Source of the DNA: Methanoregulaceae archaeon
GTDB lineage: Bacteria > Armatimonadota > Fimbriimonadia > Fimbriimonadales > Fimbriimonadaceae
Direction of reading: 5' to 3'
Length of the DNA: 64,000 nt
NCBI GenBank assembly: GCA_020850325.1
Contig: JADZEW010000030.1
Span: 1-64,000, forward strand
In this document: positions 1-7,910 of the stretch, piece after piece
Layout: every line of letters starts with the position of its first letter
Position numbering within the stretch: position 1 is the stretch's first letter
Program-made: the position numbers and the translations under genes
Notes under the pieces: generated by a model
Database searches by the model: none
What the model saw: the letters and a program-made list of their open reading frames with translations, nothing else
What the model was told of the DNA's origin: nothing

Positions 1-79
1 AAGAGCCATCGCCGTCGTGCAGAGAAACACCCCTTGGGAGAAGAACATCGAACTGAGCGCTTGACTTCCTCTTACGCTA

Positions 80-185
80 TCTTGCAGGGGAAGGCCTGTG
101 AGCGAAGCGAACAGGGATGGGGTGGCAACGTTGATCGTCTCCACCCCACCTCTTCGCGCAAGAGCGAAGGTCCGCCCCTGCAAGA
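80..185. repeat. Fold-back element with 11-bp perfect terminal inverted repeat
   Basis: TCTTGCAGGGG at 80-90 is the exact reverse complement of 175-185. Between the arms there are three smaller hairpins: CCTGT/ACAGG around 94-114, GGGGTGG/CCACCCC around 119-147, and CTTCG/CGAAG around 152-169. The whole could fold as a multi-branched structure on either strand. It lies just downstream of the NarG-like gene. It does not carry the conserved loops of SRP RNA or 6S RNA. I read it as an intergenic palindromic repeat, possibly also acting as a transcript end. The rest of 1-218 holds no gene I can support. Confidence 0.5.
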
Positions 186-218
186 GGCGGAGGATGCCCG
201 AGCCAACTCGAGCTAACC

Positions 219-2657
219 TTACACCTTTCGCACGTCGACGCGGGTGTCTTTCCAATGCTGTCCCGGGGCGTACACCGCAGGCAGGTAGTAGTTCTCGTGG
301 GTCGGCTTAACTTTCTGGTGGGTGTGCACCGAGTGGTACTTGCCCTCGCCTAGATACCGATCCCACCAACCGTGGTCCACGCACACGACTCCAGGCTTGA
401 TCGTCTCCGTGATGAGGGCCCACACGCGATAGGCGCCGTTCATGTTGAAGATCTCGACCGGGTCGCCGTCGCGGATACCTCGGGCCGCCGCGTCGCGCGG
501 GTTGATCTCCACCATCGGCTTGCGGTTCACGTTCAGTAGGAAGGGATTGTTGCTGTGGGTCGAGTGGACGCGCCACTTCGAGTGGGGCGTGACGATCGCC
601 AGCGGCAGCTTCTGGGCGTCTTCGGGAAGATGCTCGAACGCCCAGTGGTAGGTCGGAATCTGCTCGCCGACCTTGGCGAAGATCGGCTCTTCCTTGTAGA
701 ACTCCATCCGCCCCGTCTTAAGGAACTCACGCTGGGCCCCCTCAGGGAAGGGGTAAGCACGGGGCGGAAAGAGCTTGTCTTCATGGAGTTGCTCGTCGAG
801 ACCGCATTCGGGATCGTGGACTTTGAGCCGGACGGGACCCGCCTTGAGCATGTCCAGCGTGATGCCTTCGACTTCCTTCCCGCCTCCGGCGAGCATCATC
901 TCGATCGCCTCTTCCTCATCGAAGTCCATCTGCTTGTACAGCTCCGGATCCACCCGCTTGAGCAACTCCTTCGCCATCCACATCTCGGTCCGGCTCTCGT
1001 ATTGCGGCCTCACCACCTCCTGCTGAATCTGGAGGTACGGATGGCAGCTCGTGCCCACGAGGTCCAGCTTTTCCCAGAAGGTTGGCGCCGGCAAGACGAC
1101 ATCGGAGTATTCGCACGTCGGCGACATCGAAAAGTCGATCGTCACAAACAGATCGAGTCGGTCGATCGCCTCCTTGAGCGGGCCTGAGAACTCCGTCACG
1201 AGCGGATTCGCGTGGCTGACGAACAGCGCCTTGAACCCATGTTTAGGAAACTTGATCTTCGGGTTGATCGTCTCGGTCGGCTGACCCAGCACGAAGTAAT
1301 GCATCGGAACTCCGTTCGGGCGCTTGCCGTTTGGGAACCACCAGGGTGAGACATCGAGCCGAAAGTGATGCTGACCGGAGTAGATCGAGACCGATTCACC
1401 GGGCTTACCATGCGCACCGACAAGCGTCGCGAGCAGGAGCACCGACCGGATCGTCAGGTCGCCGTGGAGGCGGTGGTTGATGCCCATGCCGATGATGATC
1501 GAGCTGGGGCGTTGGGTGGCAAAGCGGATGGCGACGTTGCGGATGGTCTCAGCGGGGATGTCGCAGATCGGGGCGACCGCTTCCGGTGCGTATTCGGGAC
1601 GCATCACCTCGTCTTCGACGAGTTCGTAAACGGGACGGACGTATACCGTCGATCCATTGGCAAGCGTGATCTGTCGCCTACCGTGGAACGCGAACTTGGC
1701 ATCTTCGGGGAGGGCCAGCGAATCCATCGGCAACTTGTACAGTCCGTCCTTGCCTTCGTCCCACACCATGAACTCGGCGTCGGTGCCTTGTCCGACATCT
1801 GAGGCCCGGAGCCGAGCGCCGTCGTCTTCGCGGATCAGCGTCGCCATGTCGGTGAACTTCTGGAGGAACGCCCAGTCGACGTGCTGGTTCTGGATGATCA
1901 CCTGGCACATGGAAAGAGCGAGCGCGCCGTCGGTGCCGGGGTTGATCGGCAGCCACTGATCAGCGCCCTTCGAGGTCTGGCTGCACCGCGGATCGATCGA
2001 GATGATCTCGCAGTTGTTCTTCTGCTTGGCGTAAGTGGTGAGGAACTTGGCGTCGGGGATTCGGGTTTGGAACACGTTGCTCGACCAGAGAATCGCCGTT
2101 TTGCAGTGCGCCCAGCTCTTGGTTTCGCACTCCACGCAGTCGATACCCACCGTGTGCGTGAACCCCATCGAAATGTCGCCGTTGAAGTCGTAGGCGGTCG
2201 CGAACGACATGCCGAGCAGCGCCGCCATTCGGACCTGCGCACCCTTCTGCACATAGCCGGTTCCGACGACCTGGTTGAACAGCAGCATGGACTCGGGGCC
2301 GAATTCGTCGCGGATCCGAATCATGTGGCCCGCGATGTAGTCGAGCGCCTCGTCCCACGTTGCTTTGCGCCACTTGCCCTCGCCTCGCGCGCCGGTTCGG
2401 ATCAACGGGGTGTGGATGCGGTCCGGCCCGTAGATCAGGTGGGTCATCGACATGCCGCGCAGGCAGCCACGCGGGTTGTATTCCTCGCATGGGTAGTCGG
2501 CGGCGGGCTTGAGGTCGACAATCACATCATCGACGACGGTCGCCAACCAGCCGCAAGCGCCGGTGCAGTTGGGGCTGTCGGTGGTGCGCACCACGCGTGC
2601 GGGCGATGTGGGAGCAGGTTTCGGTTGACGTCCAGGAACAGCGTGACGGGTTGCCAT
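219..2657 (-). CDS. NarG-like molybdopterin oxidoreductase, catalytic subunit
   Basis: This 812-residue protein is a type II DMSO-reductase-family enzyme. An N-terminal Fe4S4 domain (about 25-75) is followed by the molybdopterin domains and a C-terminal dinucleotide-binding domain (about 680-800). The NarG hallmark (W, S/G, SNV-QTR-PDA) is clear near residue 190. Asp161, in the segment YDFNGD, sits where NarG has its Mo-ligand Asp. The first Fe-S motif reads D27-x3-C31-x3-C35-x29-C65, so Asp replaces the His or Cys normally found first. The protein is shorter than NarG (about 1,200 residues) and no NarH-type four-cluster partner lies nearby. No twin-arginine signal is visible, so a cytoplasmic location is likely. 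It has its own operator at 2704-2719 and a GAGG Shine-Dalgarno 5 nt before the ATG. Nitrate is the likely substrate from context; chlorate or another oxyanion is possible. Confidence 0.8.
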   Translation of the reverse strand: MATRHAVPGRQPKPAPTSPARVVRTTDSPNCTGACGWLATVVDDVIVDLKPAADYPCEEYNPRGCLRGMSMTHLIYGPDRIHTPLIRTGARGEGKWRKATWDEALDYIAGHMIRIRDEFGPESMLLFNQVVGTGYVQKGAQVRMAALLGMSFATAYDFNGDISMGFTHTVGIDCVECETKSWAHCKTAILWSSNVFQTRIPDAKFLTTYAKQKNNCEIISIDPRCSQTSKGADQWLPINPGTDGALALSMCQVIIQNQHVDWAFLQKFTDMATLIREDDGARLRASDVGQGTDAEFMVWDEGKDGLYKLPMDSLALPEDAKFAFHGRRQITLANGSTVYVRPVYELVEDEVMRPEYAPEAVAPICDIPAETIRNVAIRFATQRPSSIIIGMGINHRLHGDLTIRSVLLLATLVGAHGKPGESVSIYSGQHHFRLDVSPWWFPNGKRPNGVPMHYFVLGQPTETINPKIKFPKHGFKALFVSHANPLVTEFSGPLKEAIDRLDLFVTIDFSMSPTCEYSDVVLPAPTFWEKLDLVGTSCHPYLQIQQEVVRPQYESRTEMWMAKELLKRVDPELYKQMDFDEEEAIEMMLAGGGKEVEGITLDMLKAGPVRLKVHDPECGLDEQLHEDKLFPPRAYPFPEGAQREFLKTGRMEFYKEEPIFAKVGEQIPTYHWAFEHLPEDAQKLPLAIVTPHSKWRVHSTHSNNPFLLNVNRKPMVEINPRDAAARGIRDGDPVEIFNMNGAYRVWALITETIKPGVVCVDHGWWDRYLGEGKYHSVHTHQKVKPTHENYYLPAVYAPGQHWKDTRVDVRKV

Positions 2658-2703
2658 AGTTGCCTCGTGCCTGCACAGGTTAGCTACGCGAGGCCGAGCG
2701 GTC

Positions 2704-2719
2704 TATGATCCGCATCATG
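2704..2719 (-). promoter_or_regulatory. FNR-like operator upstream of the NarG-like gene
   Basis: TATGAT-CCGC-ATCATG is one of six copies of TATGAY-N4-RTCATR in the window. Its centre (2711.5) lies 54.5 bp upstream of the ATG at 2657. Class II activation at -41.5 would put the transcript start near 2670, giving a 13-nt leader that contains GAGG. The hexamer at the expected -10 position is TAACCT (2682-2677), a weak match. Confidence 0.7.
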
Positions 2720-2734
2720 ATCGTGGAAATTGGC

Positions 2735-2789
2735 GTGTTGGCTTGTTGGTTGTTGGCGTGTTAGCCTGTTAGCGTGTTAGCTTGTTGGT
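2735..2789. repeat. Octamer tandem repeat, seven units
   Basis: Seven consecutive units of the type NTGTTRGC start at 2735, 2743, 2751, 2758, 2766, 2774 and 2782; one unit is 7 nt long. Three of them read (G/C)TGTTAGC. The array lies between the NarI-like gene and the operator of the NarG-like gene, upstream of the operator on the minus strand. A second small duplication (CCAACACT) occurs near 2847-2862. No coding function is visible. Confidence 0.7.
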
Positions 2790-2859
2790 TCGCGAGTTGG
2801 TGGAAGTCGACCGTGTGGAGCCGCCGAGAGCCGTCTCAAGCTCCAACACTCCAACACTC

Positions 2860-3885
2860 CTAACCTACAAACGGCTGACCTTCGATGATCGCCATCTGAT
2901 TCAGGGCAATCAGCTTCCGCTTCTCCTCCGGCGATACGTTTTGGTGGTCGCCAAAGTCCTGGCCAACTTCCTTCATCACCTCGACGAGGTCGTCGTGGTG
3001 GAGTTGCGATTGAAAGGGCTCGCCTGTTCTCGCGCACACCGCAACGGGGCCGTTCGCGCCTTCTTCCTTGTAGTAAGCGACCCCCAACTGGGCGGGGCGC
3101 TGAATCACGTGGAACAGCTTGCCGAACGGCATCCACAGCAGAAGCAGGATGACCGTGAACGCATGAAGCAGCGAGATAAAGCTGAAGTGCGCGCCGCCCA
3201 TCAGCTTGTACGAAGCCGTGATCATGAGGCCGGTGATCGACACCGCGAACAGCAACACCAAGGGAATGAGGTCGTTCTCCAGGGTTTGCACGGCGTGCGC
3301 CCCTCGGTCGAAGATCCTTCGGTGCATGGCAAACGCCACTCCCGTCAAGACCAGAACCGCGCTGATGTTGAGTCCGTTGAACAGCATCCACCCGATCGGG
3401 CTGTAGGGGCTGAAGACGAACTGCGGTATCCCCATGAACTCCACTTGGTAGTTCACGCCGTCGGCGGCAACGCCGAACTGAACCCAGCCCCAACTCAGCG
3501 GGAACGTAATCGCGAACGCCAGCAGACAGCCCCACGCCATGCCCATGTGGGCGATCCAACGGTTGGATCCGCGCCGCTCGATGAACTTCTGCGCGACGAT
3601 ATTGTTCCAGAGAAGCCCCACAAGCTTGATCAGATTGACGGCGAGCCGCTTGGGCCGGAAGAACAGCTTCCAAGACGCGACGAAGTAGCGCCACGTCGCT
3701 GGTCGCTGAATCCACATGAGATATCGGTAGGCAAACGCAAAGCCGGCGAGCACCGTTGCCGCGGCATATGCGGCTAGCGGCGTATCGAATCGACTGAACG
3801 CTCCGGAACCGAAGTAGATGCCTGCCGAGATCAGCGCGGCCATGCCAACTCCGCCCGACATCGCAATCGTCGATGCGCGGTTCAT
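2860..3885 (-). CDS. NarI-like / DsrM-like membrane cytochrome b subunit
   Basis: This 341-residue protein has about six predicted membrane segments (near 12-28, 38-56, 110-138, 163-185, 205-225 and 238-258). Candidate heme-ligand histidines His113, His241 and His259 lie in the segments WIAHMGMAWG, LLHAF and KLFHV, which resemble the NarI/DsrM gamma-subunit fold. The 80-residue C-terminal tail is soluble and has no CxxC motif. The likely role is quinol oxidation feeding the NarG-like enzyme downstream. The ATG overlaps the stop of the CMD gene (ATGA), so translation is coupled. Family membership is inferred from the histidine pattern and context; the exact subfamily is uncertain. Confidence 0.62.
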   Translation of the reverse strand: MNRASTIAMSGGVGMAALISAGIYFGSGAFSRFDTPLAAYAAATVLAGFAFAYRYLMWIQRPATWRYFVASWKLFFRPKRLAVNLIKLVGLLWNNIVAQKFIERRGSNRWIAHMGMAWGCLLAFAITFPLSWGWVQFGVAADGVNYQVEFMGIPQFVFSPYSPIGWMLFNGLNISAVLVLTGVAFAMHRRIFDRGAHAVQTLENDLIPLVLLFAVSITGLMITASYKLMGGAHFSFISLLHAFTVILLLLWMPFGKLFHVIQRPAQLGVAYYKEEGANGPVAVCARTGEPFQSQLHHDDLVEVMKEVGQDFGDHQNVSPEEKRKLIALNQMAIIEGQPFVG

Positions 3886-4199
3886 CGTCCGTGCTCCAAG
3901 ACTTCATCGACCCAGCCGAGGCCAGCCATCATGTTTGGGAAGCCGACGGTCGGCCCCAGCAAGACCGCCACATGACGAATCTCTTCGGGGGTTGCGCCGG
4001 CCTCGAGGGCCTTGTGGGCGTGGCTTTTTGCCCCGCCCTCCATCCGCGCCGAGAGCGAGATGGCGAGTTTGACGAGACACCGCGTCTTCTCATCAAGCGG
4101 TCCTGCCTCCCCCACGGATTGTCCGTAGACCTCGTAGGCTTTGCCTACCTCCGGGTACTCCTCAAAGAACTGACGGTATCGCTTAGGCAACTTGCCCAT
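3882..4199 (-). CDS. Carboxymuconolactone decarboxylase (CMD/AhpD) family protein
   Basis: This 105-residue all-helical CMD-fold protein carries the family segment EGGAKSHAHKALEAGAT at about 54-70. The cysteines of AhpD-type CxxC or C-x4-H sites are absent: Ala and Ser stand there, and only the His remains. An alkyl-hydroperoxide-reductase-like disulfide reaction is therefore unlikely. It is the first gene of an operon with the NarI-like subunit and has the best operator and -10 arrangement of the regulon. The -10 hexamer TAAGAT (4211-4206) ends 6 nt before the ATG, with no Shine-Dalgarno, so the mRNA is probably leaderless. Its role is unknown; a structural or chaperone role in the molybdoenzyme complex is a guess. 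Confidence 0.75.
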   Translation of the reverse strand: MGKLPKRYRQFFEEYPEVGKAYEVYGQSVGEAGPLDEKTRCLVKLAISLSARMEGGAKSHAHKALEAGATPEEIRHVAVLLGPTVGFPNMMAGLGWVDEVLEHGR

Positions 4200-4232
4200 G
4201 AACCCATCTTAGCGAATCAAGACCGTGATTTT

Positions 4233-4248
4233 TATGACGCGCATCATA
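4233..4248 (-). promoter_or_regulatory. FNR-like operator of the CMD / NarI-like operon
   Basis: TATGAC-GCGC-ATCATA. The palindrome centre (4240.5) is exactly 41.5 bp upstream of the A of the start codon at 4199. A -10 hexamer TAAGAT occupies -12 to -7 relative to that A. This is class II geometry with the start codon as +1. Confidence 0.78.
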
Positions 4249-4381
4249 ATCTCACTGCCACCCTCGGAACGGCACCTCAACACCAAGGCGATCACAAACC
4301 CGTACTTTTACTAGGCGCAGTTCCGCTTCCGAGCCCTTATTCTGGTGAATGAGCCCCGGGATTCACGGGGAGGAGATCAGT

Positions 4382-5095
4382 ATGAGACTATCGATAACCT
4401 TGGCGATGCTCGCTGCTGCAGCGGTCGGCATGTCGCAATCATTCTTCGATGACTTCAATCGGGCCGATGGTGGCCTTGGTGCGAACTACACGACGGTCAC
4501 CGGCGGTATGCAGGTCCTTGGCAACGAGGCAACCGGAACTGGGACCGGCAATGGCCTCACGATGGTCAACGCGGGGATGTTCTCCGCCGCGTATTCGCTT
4601 CACCGCGTTCAAGCGGATATTCGGCTGATGGACACAACCGCGACCCTGACCTATTCGGCCCTCGCGCTCGGGCATAACGGGTTGACGACGGTCAACAATG
4701 GCATCTTCGTGAAGTTGCAGCGCCAGGTTGCCGGAGGCTTCAGCCATATTGGTATCTATACCGGTTCCGGATCGAACGGAGCCGGCATCACGACGACCGG
4801 CGGGAACTTCCAGGTCATTGCTGCGCCCTTCACGGCGGCGCGACTGACTGTCATGGTCACGAGCCCGACGACGCTCTACACGGGCATCGATACCAACTTC
4901 GACAATACGGATGACATCGTCTACAACTCGACGCTGAACATCGGCACGCTCGCGGTTGGCAATCAGGTTGGGCTACACACGTGGGGCAACCTGAGCCGTA
5001 TCGACAACTTCCGCGCGACCGCGGTGCCTGAGCCGGCTACGCTGGCGGTCCTTGGCATTGGCGCCCTTGCCGCCATGCGCCGACGGCGAAAGTAG
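4382..5095 (+). CDS. PEP-CTERM-anchored exported protein
   Basis: This 237-residue protein has a Sec signal peptide (about 1-19), a predicted beta-rich body of about 180 residues resembling lectin/LamG-like folds, and a C-terminal PEP-CTERM tag (VPEPATL, hydrophobic stretch, RRRRK). Such tags direct export and exosortase-dependent anchoring in diderm bacteria. No exosortase gene is in the window. The start was chosen at 4382 because a strong GGAGGAG Shine-Dalgarno sits 5 nt upstream; an in-frame ATG at 4349 would precede this. It is a lone gene between the CMD operon and mobA. The substrate or ligand is unknown. Confidence 0.82.
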   Translation: MRLSITLAMLAAAAVGMSQSFFDDFNRADGGLGANYTTVTGGMQVLGNEATGTGTGNGLTMVNAGMFSAAYSLHRVQADIRLMDTTATLTYSALALGHNGLTTVNNGIFVKLQRQVAGGFSHIGIYTGSGSNGAGITTTGGNFQVIAAPFTAARLTVMVTSPTTLYTGIDTNFDNTDDIVYNSTLNIGTLAVGNQVGLHTWGNLSRIDNFRATAVPEPATLAVLGIGALAAMRRRRK

Positions 5096-5117
5096 CCGTC
5101 GCGGCGATCGGTGAGAG

Positions 5118-5141
5118 TGCGCAGGGTAGACGCCCCGCGCA
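5118..5141 (+). terminator. Hairpin after the PEP-CTERM gene
   Basis: TGCGC-A-GGG at 5118-5126 pairs with CCC-C-GCGCA at 5133-5141 around a 6-nt loop, 22 nt after the stop codon. The following bases (ATTCTCG) are only weakly T-rich, so termination is probable rather than certain. Confidence 0.5.
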
Positions 5142-5162
5142 TTCTCGTGCAATCATGAGGCC

Positions 5163-5720
5163 ATGAGCGGCACTCGAGTCGAAGCGGTCTTGTTGACGGG
5201 CGGGTCCAGCCGCCGGATGGGGATGCCTAAGGCCCACCTGATGGTCAAAGGAGTTCCCTTGGGGGCTCGCATCGCCGCCGAAATCGATCGCGCCGGTTGG
5301 CCCCTGACCGTCCTTGGTCAGGAACCGATTGACGGTTACCCTTTCCTCGCGGACACCAAAGAGTTTGCCGGGCCGCTTGCCGCGTTGCGGCAGTATCTGC
5401 CGGGTGGTGACCTGGTGTTCGTCGCTGCCTGCGATATGCCGCTTTTTCGCCGGGACGTGGTGAAGGCGCTTGTCGAGAAGCTCGACCCGGACGCCGATGC
5501 CATTCTGCCGGTGCTCGACGGCAAGCCCCAACCCTTGAGTGCGATCTATCGCAAGAAGTGCTTCTATCAGCTCGTCGCCCATCCCGAAATGGAGCGCATG
5601 ACCGATTGGGTCGCCCACCTCAAGATTCAGAAGCTCGAGGAACTGCCGTTCCCCGCCGACTGGATCACGTCGGTGAATACCCCGAACGAACTTCAGGCTC
5701 TGCTGGCCCGAGGCGAGTGA
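5163..5720 (+). CDS. mobA: Molybdenum cofactor guanylyltransferase (MobA-type)
   Basis: This 185-residue nucleotidyltransferase has the N-terminal signature LTGGSSRRMGMPKA (residues 11-24) and the metal-binding segment AACDMPLF (about 82-89). MobA transfers GMP from GTP to molybdopterin to give the bis-MGD cofactor used by both molybdoenzymes here. The length matches MobA (about 190). It is a lone plus-strand gene whose end overlaps the end of the convergent regulator gene by 28 bp. No palindromic operator was seen upstream. A related CTP:molybdopterin transferase (MocA) is the main alternative, but bis-MGD enzymes next door favour MobA. Confidence 0.85.
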   Translation: MSGTRVEAVLLTGGSSRRMGMPKAHLMVKGVPLGARIAAEIDRAGWPLTVLGQEPIDGYPFLADTKEFAGPLAALRQYLPGGDLVFVAACDMPLFRRDVVKALVEKLDPDADAILPVLDGKPQPLSAIYRKKCFYQLVAHPEMERMTDWVAHLKIQKLEELPFPADWITSVNTPNELQALLARGE

Positions 5721-6427
5721 GTCAGCAGATCTCGCAGCGCGGCCGTGTCCTTTAAGGTCAGGTGGCGATAACCGGAGTCGATCCACCCTCGCTGCTGCCA
5801 GCGGGAGGTCACCCGAATTGCCGATTCAACGGTGACGCTCGCGATTTCGGCAAGGTGCTGGCGGGTGACGGGAAGGACATTCCCGGATCGGGATTCGAGG
5901 AGATCGTGCACCCGCAGCACCGCTGTGGCGAGGCGCTGCTCCACGTCGCCGGCGAGCAACGCCGACATGAAGTCGAATCCGTGAAGCAACCGGCGACCCA
6001 TTTCCGCCAGAGCCCGCTCGCGAAAGTCGTCGTGCCCGTCGCGGAGTTCTCCCCACAGTTCCCGGGGAACTTTCAGGTACCACGAGTCGGTGATCGCGGT
6101 GGCGGTCAGCGGATAGCGCGTTCCAGCAAGCGTGGCGAGAATCCCCGCGCACGACCCCGGACCGAGAACCTCGACCGTGATCTCGCGACCTTGAACCGAC
6201 CGTCGGCTGAGACGGATGATTCCGTCCGCGACGATCGCAAAGAACCGCGAGTCCACCCCCGCGCTCCACACCGTCTCGCCCCGCGCGGCATGCTCCAGGC
6301 GGCATCGGGACACGATGTGGGCAGCGAGCCGCTGGGGAATACCGTCGCACAGGGAACAAGCCAGGAGGCTTTCCAACTTGTCAGGACGTTCTTGCCCGTT
6401 TGCCAAGGCCGCTTGCTCAGCACTCAT
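5693..6427 (-). CDS. Crp/Fnr-family transcriptional regulator
   Basis: This 244-residue protein has an N-terminal cyclic-nucleotide-binding-type effector domain (about 20-135), a dimerisation helix (about 140-165) and a C-terminal winged helix-turn-helix (about 180-230). The recognition helix reads V200-E-S-A-I-R205 and aligns with FNR VETISR. The Glu and Arg that read the GA core are kept and FNR Ser212 is replaced by Ile204. Cys24, Cys27, Cys42 and Cys93 could in principle bind an iron-sulfur cluster as in FNR, but the spacing differs. The ATG at 6427 overlaps the nnrS stop region by 11 nt, so the two are co-transcribed and coupled. It is the natural candidate reader of the TATGAY-N4-RTCATR sites, one of which heads its own operon. 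Confidence 0.87.
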   Translation of the reverse strand: MSAEQAALANGQERPDKLESLLACSLCDGIPQRLAAHIVSRCRLEHAARGETVWSAGVDSRFFAIVADGIIRLSRRSVQGREITVEVLGPGSCAGILATLAGTRYPLTATAITDSWYLKVPRELWGELRDGHDDFRERALAEMGRRLLHGFDFMSALLAGDVEQRLATAVLRVHDLLESRSGNVLPVTRQHLAEIASVTVESAIRVTSRWQQRGWIDSGYRHLTLKDTAALRDLLTHSPRASRA

Positions 6428-7781
6428 AAGCCATCTTAACCTTTCGCGTTGCCAGGATGGGAACGACCATTGCCGTCGCCCAGAGTACAAGTGCAGTAAG
6501 CTCGATGAACCCGGTGAAGCCCATCGGCATGAACGCCTCCACCCGGTAATCCGTGGCAATCTCCAACCCCACCCTTGCCGCGTTGCCCACATTCAAGAGA
6601 ATGAACACCCCCCAAAGGGGGCTGACCTTGGATTCATCCAGCCCGATCGATCGCCCCACCACGTGGATGCCGACCCCAAGGATCATCTGCGAGATGAACC
6701 CCACCGTGACCGCGTGGCGAATCGCCCCGGTATACGCGTGGGAGAACGGAGCATGCATGACCGAGAGGTGGATGGGTTCGAGGATCAACAACGCCCCGGC
6801 GACGAGCAACCATGCAAATGCCGCCCGTACGAACTTGTGAGCGCGAATCGTGAACTTTGGACGCTCGAAAATACCGAGCGAGACGACGATGCACAGCGCT
6901 CCGAGCGCGAGCAGAACGCCTCCGAGCCGGAACAGACGCGAAGCATCCGGCAAGAGGTCGGCTCCGTAGAACGCTTGCCAGCCGACGATCCGGGCGATGA
7001 GTCCCGCCCACCACAAGCCCAGTCCGGCCAGACCCCAAGCCCGGTCGGGCTCACGGAATCCGAAACAGCTGGACATCTTGACCAGAGCGACGCCGAAGAT
7101 CATCATCGGCACGAATCCGAGGAACTGCGCTTCGCGAAGCGGGGTGAACCACTCCGCCACGAAAATCACGGAGGCTTGAGCATCAGCTTGATGCGAGAAG
7201 GCGAAGACGAAAGGCTCGGCGACGGCGACCACGACCAGCCAGAACAGTGAGCTGAAGACGAATGCAGTTGGCCACGTGAGTGAGTTTCGCGTTCGATAAC
7301 GGGTCACCGAGGTGTTGATGACGAACAGGGCGACGGCCGCCAACTGTAGCAACCCCGACAGCACCCCGACCGGCAGCCACACATCTCGATCGACCGCCGT
7401 CATGGGTTCGGCCACGAACCGCAGTGCGATCCCCGCTCCCATCAGTCCGAGCGACACATAGGCCAAGCGATGGAAGAGGGCGGCTCGCGCGATCGTCGGC
7501 GCATGCTGCTGCAGCGAGAATCCCATGATGAAGAATCCGACCCAGCCGAACAGCTGCGAGTTCGCGTGGGCTAGGACGTACGGCGTCCACGCTGAAGCGG
7601 TGTAGGAGGCTTGCTGCGCGATGCCGAACAAAGCCACCGCTCCGAGGAGGCACCCGGCGGTCAGCACGGTGAGGATCCCTGCCAGAAAGAACGGGCGGTA
7701 GATCTGGGTCGCGGCCCGATCTCCTGACCGGGCCGCATCGGAGGGGAGAACGCGGAGGAGCATTCCTGACCTTGGAACCAT
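6417..7781 (-). CDS. nnrS: NnrS-family membrane protein
   Basis: This 454-residue protein has about twelve hydrophobic segments and NnrS-type motifs. These are the N-terminal YRPFFLAG, His residues in HANSQLFGWVGFFIMGF, and the C-terminal segment HAYTGAIRHAVTVGFISQMILGV. NnrS is a heme- and copper-associated protein linked to nitric-oxide stress during denitrification. The start was set at 7781 because the operator centre lies 41.5 bp upstream of it and the hexamer CATGAT (7793-7788) falls at -12 to -7. Longer in-frame starts up to 7856 would run across the operator. The regulator gene follows with an 11-nt overlap. Confidence 0.83.
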   Translation of the reverse strand: MVPRSGMLLRVLPSDAARSGDRAATQIYRPFFLAGILTVLTAGCLLGAVALFGIAQQASYTASAWTPYVLAHANSQLFGWVGFFIMGFSLQQHAPTIARAALFHRLAYVSLGLMGAGIALRFVAEPMTAVDRDVWLPVGVLSGLLQLAAVALFVINTSVTRYRTRNSLTWPTAFVFSSLFWLVVVAVAEPFVFAFSHQADAQASVIFVAEWFTPLREAQFLGFVPMMIFGVALVKMSSCFGFREPDRAWGLAGLGLWWAGLIARIVGWQAFYGADLLPDASRLFRLGGVLLALGALCIVVSLGIFERPKFTIRAHKFVRAAFAWLLVAGALLILEPIHLSVMHAPFSHAYTGAIRHAVTVGFISQMILGVGIHVVGRSIGLDESKVSPLWGVFILLNVGNAARVGLEIATDYRVEAFMPMGFTGFIELTALVLWATAMVVPILATRKVKMAYEC

Positions 7782-7814
7782 AGGTTCATCATGCGCCGTC
7801 CCCGAGAGCCGGAC

Positions 7815-7830
7815 TATGACATGCGTCATG
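7815..7830 (-). promoter_or_regulatory. FNR-like operator of nnrS-crp
   Basis: TATGAC-ATGC-GTCATG, with perfectly symmetrical ATGAC/GTCAT arms. The centre (7822.5) is 41.5 bp upstream of the ATG at 7781. Because the regulator gene is second in this operon, autoregulation is predicted. Confidence 0.78.
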
Positions 7831-7910
7831 GTTTGCCAAGAAGAATGAAGTTGCAATCCCGTTGCTGTGGGGAGGAGGTGTTGTGCCCTAGCAGGTTGGG
7901 AGATGTTTGT

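Noticed and set aside
80-185. SRP (4.5S) or 6S RNA gene
   Set aside because: The stem-closed shape is suggestive, but the SRP tetraloop/GGAAG region and the 6S open bubble are missing.
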